Assembly: GCF_009192945.1 (NCBI RefSeq)
Contig: NZ_NSET01000015.1
Location: 1-38,336 of the forward strand
DNA: 38,336 nucleotides
Direction of reading: 5' to 3'
Origin: Xanthomonas maliensis
GTDB lineage: Bacteria > Pseudomonadota > Gammaproteobacteria > Xanthomonadales > Xanthomonadaceae
Shown: in pieces, positions 7,273 to 14,410 of the stretch
Numbering within the stretch: position 1 is the first letter of the stretch
Layout of the letters: every line of letters begins with the position of its first letter
Program-made: the position numbers and the translations under genes
The notes under the pieces: model-generated
Seen by the model: only the letters and a program-made list of their open reading frames with translations
What the model was told of the DNA's origin: nothing
Database searches by the model: none

Positions 7273-9330
7273 TCAAGGTTGCGGCGCTGGCGGCGCGTCG
7301 ACCGTCGGTGCTGCCGGAGTGGCAGCGGCGCGGTCGGGCAGGGCGGTGCTGTCGATCAGTATCACCGGGATCTGCGAGCGTCGCCGTTGTTCCTGCCGAT
7401 ACGGCAGCGGGCCCAGCGCTTCGCGCAGCGCGGTCAATGCCGGGTCCACTCCGCGCAGCGGGTACCACAGGCCGACCAGGTTGAAATGTCGGCTGTAGCG
7501 CAGGGTCTGGGTGCTGCCCACCCAAAGCGGCCGGTCGCCGGGTTCGAGTCGGGCGGCCGCTGGCCACAGTCGCAGCACATGGACATGACCTGGCGTGGCC
7601 GGACGCACCATCAGCAAGGCTTCGACCTGGGTGTCCAGGGTCGCCGGCAGGATCGGCACATCCTCGGGACGATCGCTGACATCGAGCAGGTGCAGTGCCT
7701 GTTCCCAGCCGGCCTGCTGCTGGACGCGCCAGCCGCGTGCCTCCAATTGCCGCTGCAGCGGTCCCAGCGGACCGGCCAGTTGCACATCCAGCGGCCAGCG
7801 CTGATCGTCATCGAATTCGTTGCGACGCGCCGGCAGGCCGCGCCATTGGCCATTCCACCAGGCCTGGGTCTGCAGCGTCATCGGCAGCGGCGGCGGCGGC
7901 TCGAATTTGGTCAGTTTGGCGTCCAGGTGGCGTGGCGCCAGACTGATCGCGCAGACCATGAACACCCCGTAGAAGATCCAGGACACCGGCTTGACCCAGA
8001 ACGCACGGGTGGCGCGGCGGCGATAGGCGATCCCCAGCACCAGCAGCCAGAAGATGCCGAACAGCATCCCGCCGACCACATCGCTCAGCCAGTGCGCACC
8101 CAGGTAGAGGCGGGCAAAGCCGATCAGCGAGACGATCGCACCGCTGACCAGATAGGGCCACACGCGTCGACGTCCCGGCAATTCGCGGGCGATCAACAGC
8201 GCGAAGAAGCCGAAGCCGATCGTCGCCATCGTGACCGCCACCGATGGGAAACCGAAGCCACGACTGGCCGCCGGCGGACGTACCACGTGCACGGTGGCAC
8301 CCAGCAGCTCGGTCAGCGCCAGCCCGAACGCCAGGGCGATCACCCAGTGACTCACCGCCATCCAGCGCCGGCGCCAGGCCAGGTAGCCCATGGCGGCGGC
8401 AATCGGTGGCAGCAATACCTGCCAGTCGCCCAGCGAGGCCAGCGCCAGCATGGGATAGTCGGCCAGCGGGTTGCGTAGCGCCAGCATCAGGTCGTGGATC
8501 GCCAGGTCGATGCGCAGCGGTTCGCCGTGGGCCAGTACCACCATCAGCAGCACGAACCAGCCCCAACCCAGCAGCAACAGCATCAGCGCGATCATCGCCA
8601 GCGGCACCGATTCGCGACGGCGCGGGTCGAACACGCTCACCGACCAATTGCCCAGCACCGGGTGCCGATGCGACCAATCGAGCAAGCGTGCCAGCAGTGC
8701 GTCCAGGTGACCGGCCGACCAGCGATAGGAATACAGCACCAACGCCCAGGCGGCACCGATCACCGCCGCCAACAGGCCGACCACCACGAACAAACGCCCG
8801 GCTACCGCGGCCACCGCATCGTAGGCCGTCCCGAGGACCCAGCCGGGCACCAGGAACAGCAGTGCCCAGGAAATGCAGGCCAGGCCGCTGGCCACGAGGT
8901 AGCGCTTGAACGGCATCCCCGCCATGCCGGCGATGGCCGGCACGAACGGGCGCACTGCGCCGACATAGCGGGCGATCAGGATGCTTTTGAAGGCATTGCG
9001 GCGGAACAACAGTTCGCCGCGCTCCAGCAATTGCGGGTAGCGGCGGAACGGCCAATAGGTATGCAGTTGATGGCCCCAGCGGTGCCCGATCCAGAAGCTG
9101 AGCGCGTCGCCGACAAACGCGCCGAGCGTGGCGCAGGCCACCGCATACGGGCCATTGATCTGGCCAAGGCCGATCAGCACGCCGATGGCGAACAGCAGCG
9201 GTAATGCAGGCACCAGCGCGCCCAGCACGATCACCGCATCGCAGAATGCGACGGCAAAAATCACCACGCCGGCCAACGCGGGGTGGTGTCCGATCCACTC
9301 CAGCGTGGCGTCGATCCATGATGAGTCCAT
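7273..9330 (-). CDS. DedA - PAP2 - LssY three-domain membrane protein
   Basis: A 685-residue polytopic inner-membrane protein. Residues about 1-215 are a DedA domain (LGALVPALPLLFAIG, ARYVGAVRPFVPAIAG), a family tied to lipid scrambling. Residues about 255-455 are a PAP2 (type 2 phosphatidate phosphatase) core. The remainder after about 480 is a soluble LssY-like C-terminal domain. The PAP2 site is degenerate: HVVRPP is kept and ARLYLGAHWLSD keeps Arg, His and Asp, but the canonical PSGH motif reads FPSVAVT, so its histidine is gone. The start at 9330 (MDSSWID) follows family length. Phosphatase activity is therefore doubtful, and lipid handling is inferred from the family only. Confidence 0.88.
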   Translation of the reverse strand: MDSSWIDATLEWIGHHPALAGVVIFAVAFCDAVIVLGALVPALPLLFAIGVLIGLGQINGPYAVACATLGAFVGDALSFWIGHRWGHQLHTYWPFRRYPQLLERGELLFRRNAFKSILIARYVGAVRPFVPAIAGMAGMPFKRYLVASGLACISWALLFLVPGWVLGTAYDAVAAVAGRLFVVVGLLAAVIGAAWALVLYSYRWSAGHLDALLARLLDWSHRHPVLGNWSVSVFDPRRRESVPLAMIALMLLLLGWGWFVLLMVVLAHGEPLRIDLAIHDLMLALRNPLADYPMLALASLGDWQVLLPPIAAAMGYLAWRRRWMAVSHWVIALAFGLALTELLGATVHVVRPPAASRGFGFPSVAVTMATIGFGFFALLIARELPGRRRVWPYLVSGAIVSLIGFARLYLGAHWLSDVVGGMLFGIFWLLVLGIAYRRRATRAFWVKPVSWIFYGVFMVCAISLAPRHLDAKLTKFEPPPPLPMTLQTQAWWNGQWRGLPARRNEFDDDQRWPLDVQLAGPLGPLQRQLEARGWRVQQQAGWEQALHLLDVSDRPEDVPILPATLDTQVEALLMVRPATPGHVHVLRLWPAAARLEPGDRPLWVGSTQTLRYSRHFNLVGLWYPLRGVDPALTALREALGPLPYRQEQRRRSQIPVILIDSTALPDRAAATPAAPTVDAPPAPQP

Positions 9331-9478
9331 GGCGCGATTATAGGTGCCCAGGCCTGAGCTTGGCCGTACGCTGCTCACCGCAGCCGCCTGGCTTCACCTG
9401 CGGTTGCAGGATGCGTTGACGCCCCATCGTGCTGCGGCGCGAGCAAGCTCTACGATGCGCGTCCGCCTACAATGTGGC

Positions 9479-10138
9479 ATGAGTTCCGATCCTGCCGGCG
9501 CCTTGCCCCTCAAGTCCGATACCTTCGGACGCATCCTGCTGGTCCGCGAGGCGGACGCGATCTATGTCCGTCGCGACCTGCAGGCGGCGCCCTGGGTGTT
9601 GCGTGGGCTGGCATGGTGGCTGGCGCGGCGCGAAGCGCTGGCCTTGCGCCAGCTCGACGGCTTGGCGCATACCCCGCGCTTGCTGCATTGGGATGGCCGT
9701 CGGCTGGATCGCAGCTACCTCGCCGGTGCGGCGATGTACCAACGTCCGCCACGGGGAGATCTGGCCTATTTCCGCGGGGCGCGTCGCCTGCTGCAACAGC
9801 TGCATCGTCGTGGCGTGGTGCACAACGATCTGGCCAAGGAGGCCAACTGGTTGGTGCAGGACGATGGCACACCGGGATTGATCGATTTCCAGCTCGCGAT
9901 GCGCGGACCTCCGCGCGCGCGCTGGATGCGGCTGCTCGCCCGCGAAGACCTGCGGCATCTGCTCAAGCACAAGCGCATGTACTGTCCGCAGGCGTTGACG
10001 CCGGTGGAGCGCCGCGTGCTGCGGCGCCGCTCATGGGTGCGCGAGCTGTGGTTCGCCACCGGCAAGCCGGTGTATCGCTTCGTCACTCGCCGCGTGCTGC
10101 ACTGGGAAGACAACGAGGGACAGGGGCCGAAACCATGA
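9479..10138 (+). CDS. RIO/KdkA-like small kinase
   Basis: A 219-residue protein-kinase-fold enzyme without the long N-lobe of eukaryotic kinases. The catalytic loop VVHNDLAKEANWL (Asp117, Asn123) and the metal motif LIDFQ (Asp136, in place of DFG) are intact, as in RIO and lipopolysaccharide (Kdo/heptose) kinases. The basic, hydrophobic N-terminus (LRGLAWWLARREALAL) and basic C-terminus suggest membrane-surface work. The open frame extends upstream, but the ATG at 9479 gives the normal length. The substrate is not deducible; an LPS-core sugar or a lipid is as likely as a protein. It is divergent from the DedA-PAP2 gene and followed by an SDR. Confidence 0.8.
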   Translation: MSSDPAGALPLKSDTFGRILLVREADAIYVRRDLQAAPWVLRGLAWWLARREALALRQLDGLAHTPRLLHWDGRRLDRSYLAGAAMYQRPPRGDLAYFRGARRLLQQLHRRGVVHNDLAKEANWLVQDDGTPGLIDFQLAMRGPPRARWMRLLAREDLRHLLKHKRMYCPQALTPVERRVLRRRSWVRELWFATGKPVYRFVTRRVLHWEDNEGQGPKP

Positions 10139-10253
10139 GGTGTGCGGCGTCGGCATTGCAGCGTGACCGATGGCGTCTGCGCTGGTCTGACGCTCGCGCG
10201 CATGCACCTTTGCCAACCTGTAAGCGTTTGCCAATCCCCGAACGGTCAATCCC

Positions 10254-11069
10254 ATGACGCTGAGAGGCAAGACGCTCTTCATCACCGGCGCCTCGCGCGG
10301 TATCGGCCTGGCGATCGCGCTGCGTGCCGCACGTGATGGCGCCAATGTCGCCATCGCCGCCAAGTCGGCGGTCGCCAACCCCAAGCTGCCCGGCACCATT
10401 CACAGTGCGGCCGCGGCGGTGGTCGCGGCGGGCGGACAGGCGTTGGCGCTGAAGTGCGACATCCGCGAGCAGGCGCAGGTGCAGGCCGCGGTCGCCGCAA
10501 CCGTCGACGCCTTCGGCGGCGTCGATATCCTGGTCAACAATGCCAGCGCGATCTGGCTGCGCGGCACGCTGGACACGCCGATGAAGCGCTTCGACCTGAT
10601 GCAACAGGTCAATGCGCGCGGCAGCTTCCTGTGCGCCCAGGCTTGCCTGCCGCAGCTGCTGCGCGCGCCCAATCCACACATCCTCAGCCTGGCGCCACCG
10701 CCGTCGTTGAACCCGGCGTGGTGGGGGCCGCATACCGGGTACACCCTGGCCAAGATGGGGATGAGTCTGGTCACGCTGGGGTTGGCAGCCGAGTTCGGCC
10801 CGCAGGGCGTGGCCGTCAACGCGCTGTGGCCACGCACGGTGATCGCCACCGCAGCGATCAATATGCTGCCAGGCGTGGACGCGGCGCGCTGCCGGCGGCC
10901 GGAGATCGTCGCCGACGCCGCACATGCGTTGCTCACGCGGCCTGCAGCGGGATTCCATGGGCAATTCCTGCTCGACGAAGACGTGCTGGCGCAGCAAGGC
11001 ATTACCGATCTGCAGCGCTATGCAGTCGATCCGAGCCAGCCCTTGCTGCCGGATCTGTTCCTCGACTGA
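10254..11069 (+). CDS. short-chain dehydrogenase, HSDL2-like
   Basis: A 271-residue SDR with the cofactor loop TGASRGIG at 11-18, NNAS at about 95-98, and the catalytic Tyr163 and Lys167 (YTLAK). The insert after the cofactor loop (AAKSAVANPKLPGTIH) and LAPPPSLNPAWW are typical of the SCP2-less, HSDL2-type bacterial SDRs. The reaction is NAD(P)-dependent alcohol/ketone oxidoreduction, and the substrate is unknown. It starts at ATG 10254, 115 nt after the kinase gene, so it could be in the same transcript. Confidence 0.88.
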   Translation: MTLRGKTLFITGASRGIGLAIALRAARDGANVAIAAKSAVANPKLPGTIHSAAAAVVAAGGQALALKCDIREQAQVQAAVAATVDAFGGVDILVNNASAIWLRGTLDTPMKRFDLMQQVNARGSFLCAQACLPQLLRAPNPHILSLAPPPSLNPAWWGPHTGYTLAKMGMSLVTLGLAAEFGPQGVAVNALWPRTVIATAAINMLPGVDAARCRRPEIVADAAHALLTRPAAGFHGQFLLDEDVLAQQGITDLQRYAVDPSQPLLPDLFLD

Positions 11070-11149
11070 GCGCACTGGCAACGCCGGCAGCGGCGTGGAC
11101 GTGGCGGGGCCAGGCGTGCCGATCGATGCCGTGAGTGCGGCGCGCCCGC

Positions 11150-12019
11150 TCAACCGATGAGCGGCGCGGCGCAGCGGCGGCAGTAACGTGCGTCGGCCTG
11201 ATGATCGGGTAACCCACACCGGCCGCAATCGCGTTGCAGGTCTGTGCCGGGTGTTGGCGTGGACGCATCGCGGCGCAGGCTGCTGGCCAGCTCGGCGGTA
11301 TAGATGCCGGTGGGCACGGCGATGATGCTGTAGCCGATCAGGATCAGCGCCGAGGTCACGAAGCGGCCGAGCGTCGTCTGCGGCACCAGGTCGCCGAAGC
11401 CGACCGTGGCCATGGTGACAATGGCCCAGTACATGCTGGTCGGAATGCTGGTGAAGCCGTGTTGCGGGCCTTCGATCACGTACATGCTGGCACCGGCGAT
11501 CACGGTGATGGTCAGCACGGTGAACAGGAAGACCAACACCTTGCGTCGGCTGCGCCAGAGCGCATCCAGCAACTGGCCGCTCTCCTGCACATAGCGGGTG
11601 AGCTTGAGAATGCGGAACAACCGCAGCAGACGCAGTACCCGCACCACCAGCAGGGTCTGCGCGCCGGGGACGAAGAAGGACAGGTAACTGGGCAGGATGG
11701 ACAGCAGGTCGATCACGCCCCAGATGCTCAGCGTGTAGTGCAGCGGGCGACGCACCACCGCCAGCCGCAGCAGGTATTCCAGCGTGAACAGTGCGGTGAA
11801 GGCCCATTCCAGTGGCACCAGCCAACTCGCCGAGTGCGCGTGCAGGCGCGGCACGCTGTCGAGCATGACCACCACCACGCTGGCCAGGATGGCCACCACC
11901 AGCAGGAGGTCGAAGTTGCGCGAGGGGCGGGTGTCGTGCCGGTAGATGACATCGAACCAGTGCCGGCGCCAGCCGCCCTCGGTCGCGGGCGTCAACGGGG
12001 GATCGGAGAGCGGTCGCAT
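11150..12019 (-). CDS. voltage-gated K+ channel (Kv type) with zinc-ribbon tail
   Basis: A 289-residue six-helix channel in the inner membrane. The S4 segment RVLRLLRLFRILKL (127-140) carries Arg/Lys at every third position. The pore loop holds the selectivity filter TVGFGD (205-210). S1 begins about residue 36, and S6 ends about 240. The cytoplasmic tail contains CxxC (C265, C268) and CxxC (C280, C283), a zinc-ribbon pattern not normally part of bacterial Kv channels. The start at 12019 is chosen from length; GGAAGG immediately before it is too close to be ideal. It is convergent with the SDR and divergent from argD. Confidence 0.9.
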   Translation of the reverse strand: MRPLSDPPLTPATEGGWRRHWFDVIYRHDTRPSRNFDLLLVVAILASVVVVMLDSVPRLHAHSASWLVPLEWAFTALFTLEYLLRLAVVRRPLHYTLSIWGVIDLLSILPSYLSFFVPGAQTLLVVRVLRLLRLFRILKLTRYVQESGQLLDALWRSRRKVLVFLFTVLTITVIAGASMYVIEGPQHGFTSIPTSMYWAIVTMATVGFGDLVPQTTLGRFVTSALILIGYSIIAVPTGIYTAELASSLRRDASTPTPGTDLQRDCGRCGLPDHQADARYCRRCAAPLIG

Positions 12020-12091
12020 CCTTCCATTGTGCCGCAGGCCGGCGAATGGGCGAGAATGCACAGCCTCCCTCCGCTTCCGTGACGCACGCCC

Positions 12092-13318
12092 ATGAGCACC
12101 GCCGCCGATTCGCCCCTGTCCCTGGCGCATTACTACCTGCCGGTCTATCGCCCGCGCCAGGTGGTGCTGGAGCGCGGCCAGGGCAGCCGCGTCTGGGACG
12201 AGACGGGGCGCGAGTATCTCGATCTGTCCGCTGGCATCGCGGTCAGCGGGCTCGGCCATAACGATCCCGATCTGGTCGCGGCCTTGGTCGAACAGGGCGG
12301 CAAGCTGTGGCATACCAGCAATGTGTTCTACAGCGCGCCGCCGTTGCGCCTGGCCGAGGAATTGGTGGTCGCCTCGCGCTTTGCGCAAAAGGTGTTCCTG
12401 TGCAACTCCGGGACCGAAGCCAATGAAGCGGCCATCAAGCTGGTGCGCAAGTGGGCCAGCGGGCAGGGGCGTGCTGTCGACCGCCGCGTCATCGTCACCT
12501 TCCGCGGCAGCTTCCACGGGCGCACGCTGGCCTCGGTGACCGCCACTGCCCAGCCGAAATACCAGGAAGGTTACGAGCCGCTGCCAGGCGGTTTCCGCTA
12601 CGTGGATTTCAACGATGTGGCGGCGCTGGGAGCGGCGATGGCGGACGGTGACGTGGCGGCGGTCATGCTGGAGCCGATTCAGGGCGAGGGCGGGGTGATG
12701 CCGGCCGCGCCGGGGTTCCTGGCCCACGTGCGCGCGCTATGCGACCGCCACGACGCCTTGCTGGTGCTGGACGAGATCCAGTGCGGCATGGGCCGCACCG
12801 GCAGCCTGTTCGCGCACTGGCAGGACCAGGTGACGCCGGACATCGTCACCCTGGCCAAGGCCTTGGGCGGCGGCTTTCCGATCGGCGCGATGCTGGCCGG
12901 CCCCAAGGTGGCCGAGACCATGCAGTTCGGTGCGCATGGCACGACCTTCGGCGGCAATCCACTGGCCGCGGCGGTGGCACGTGTCGCCTTGCGCAAGTTG
13001 GCCTCGCCGCAGATCGCCGATAACGTGCAGCGTCAATCGGCCGCATTGCGCGCCGGTCTGGAGGCGCTCAATGCCGAGTTCGGCCTGTTCGCGCAGATTC
13101 GCGGACGCGGCCTGATGCTGGGCGCGGTGCTGGCACCAGCGCATGCCGGGCAGGCGGGCACCTTGCTCGACCTGGCCGCCGGCCATGGCTTGTTGCTGCT
13201 GCAGGCCGGGCCGGACGTGCTGCGTTTCGTGCCAGCACTGAACCTCACCGACGCCGAGCTGTCCGACGGCCTGGCACGATTGCGGCTGGCGCTGGCGGCC
13301 TACGTGGCGCAGCACTGA
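12092..13318 (+). CDS. argD: acetylornithine aminotransferase
   Basis: A class-III PLP aminotransferase of 408 residues, cytosolic. The fold markers are FLCNSGTEANEAAIK (103-116), the EPIQGEGG loop at 194-201, LDEIQCGMGRTG, and the Schiff-base Lys256 in TLAKALGGG. It converts N-acetylglutamate semialdehyde to N-acetylornithine in arginine synthesis. Related succinyl-ornithine or GABA transaminases cannot be excluded from sequence alone, and no other arg gene is nearby. Divergent from the K+ channel gene with 72 bp between starts. Confidence 0.85.
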   Translation: MSTAADSPLSLAHYYLPVYRPRQVVLERGQGSRVWDETGREYLDLSAGIAVSGLGHNDPDLVAALVEQGGKLWHTSNVFYSAPPLRLAEELVVASRFAQKVFLCNSGTEANEAAIKLVRKWASGQGRAVDRRVIVTFRGSFHGRTLASVTATAQPKYQEGYEPLPGGFRYVDFNDVAALGAAMADGDVAAVMLEPIQGEGGVMPAAPGFLAHVRALCDRHDALLVLDEIQCGMGRTGSLFAHWQDQVTPDIVTLAKALGGGFPIGAMLAGPKVAETMQFGAHGTTFGGNPLAAAVARVALRKLASPQIADNVQRQSAALRAGLEALNAEFGLFAQIRGRGLMLGAVLAPAHAGQAGTLLDLAAGHGLLLLQAGPDVLRFVPALNLTDAELSDGLARLRLALAAYVAQH

Positions 13319-13365
13319 CGGGTCACCCCAAACAGTACGATCACCGCGCGTTGCCGGTGGCATGC

Positions 13366-13514
13366 CGGCGAACCCTGCGGGAAGCGTCCAGTGGCGCGCC
13401 CAGACCGCGTTGCGCCCCTTGCTCAGCCGGCCAGCCTGGGCTACAGCGCACGCCTTGTCTCGACGCGCCACTGGACTGCTTCGCACTCAGCTCAACGTAC
13501 ATAACACGCTCTAG
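13366..13514. repeat. CTAG-bounded repeat, copy 3 (truncated)
   Basis: The reverse complement of this segment aligns with 17-164 of copy 1, from CTAGAGCGTGTTATG at the right end to CTTCCCGCAGGGTT at the left. It carries only one terminus (ATAACACGCTCTAG at 13501-13514) and lacks the distal half, so it is truncated. Its terminal CTAG contains the stop codon of the minus-strand HAD gene. Confidence 0.7.
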
Positions 13515-14128
13515 GCCAGTGCGTAGCGTTTCAGGACGCGACGGAATCCACGCGCATCGCGGATGGTCTCTGCATGCAGACCGGCGGCACGCGCGCCACG
13601 CACATTGACGAACACGTCGTCGACGAACAGCGTCTGCGCGGCGCCTGCCTGCAACTGCGCCAGGGCGCGCGTATAGACCTGTGCGTCCGGCTTGCGGCCA
13701 CCTAGCGCACCGCTGCACAGCACCCGCCCGCAGAGCAGCGGAAACAGCGAAGGCACGATCTGCGAGATCGCCTCGGCCATCAGTGGCCCGTTATTGGTGA
13801 GCACGCCGATGGCGGTATGCGTGGAGACGGCCTGCACCTGCGCTACCACCGCCGCATCGGCGCGACACGCCGCGACACGCGCGGCCACCCACATGGCACG
13901 GTCGATCGTCGCACCCAGCGCCGCACTCAGGCGCGCCAGATATGCTTCGGTGTCGATCTCGCCAGCGTCATAGCTGCGCTCCAATCCCTGGACGAACAAG
14001 ACCTCGTGGACACGTGCCGGTGTGCAACCGGTGGCCGCGGCGAGGGCGGCAATGCGGCGTGGTCGCGAATAAAGCGCCAGCACGCCATCGAAGTCGAGCA
14101 GCAATAGCGAAGGACGGGCAAGCGGCAT
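13511..14128 (-). CDS. HAD-superfamily hydrolase
   Basis: A 205-residue soluble HAD phosphatase-like enzyme. Motif I is DFDGVLA (Asp12 nucleophile, Asp14), motif II is LTNNG, motif III is the Lys in GGRKPDAQVY, and motif IV is FVDDVFVN. The helical cap after motif I is of the HAD-IA (pyrophosphatase/haloacid dehalogenase-like) type. The substrate is not predictable. The ATG at 14128 is preceded by GGAGG with 6-nt spacing, better than the longer frame from 14182. The final codons run into repeat copy 3, which supplies the TAG stop. Confidence 0.88.
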   Translation of the reverse strand: MPLARPSLLLLDFDGVLALYSRPRRIAALAAATGCTPARVHEVLFVQGLERSYDAGEIDTEAYLARLSAALGATIDRAMWVAARVAACRADAAVVAQVQAVSTHTAIGVLTNNGPLMAEAISQIVPSLFPLLCGRVLCSGALGGRKPDAQVYTRALAQLQAGAAQTLFVDDVFVNVRGARAAGLHAETIRDARGFRRVLKRYALA

Positions 14129-14218
14129 GAATGGCCTCCAAGGCAATGCGCCAGCCTCGTCGATCCACACGCTTGCGTGCAAGCCGATGCGGGTCCTTCA
14201 ACGCAGCGCGGGCGCGGA

Positions 14219-14289
14219 CGGGTAGGCAGACGTGGCCGTCCCTGAGGTGAATGCGCGCGCCACCTACCCACCCATCTGCAGCCTACCCG
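14219..14289. promoter_or_regulatory. three CCTACCC-like sites upstream of TonB receptor 1
   Basis: GGGTAGG lies at 14220-14226 (inverted), and CCTACCC at 14263-14269 and 14282-14288. The last two are direct repeats with start-to-start spacing of 19 bp. They lie 122-191 bp upstream of the receptor start. The same 7-mer pair with the same 19-bp spacing occurs before the second receptor (25572-25616). Direct repeats are the usual target layout of MalT-type activators, and such a regulator is encoded between the two receptors. The assignment is inference. Confidence 0.5.
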
Positions 14290-14410
14290 CCGGTCGTGCT
14301 CTGCAGGACGCAGCGGCTGGCTATGGTCGCGTCGTACCGCAGTCGCCGTGCCGACCGGGCTGGGAGCCCCGGTGAATTGGCACGCCCAGTCCATCCAAGG
14401 GGTTGATCGC

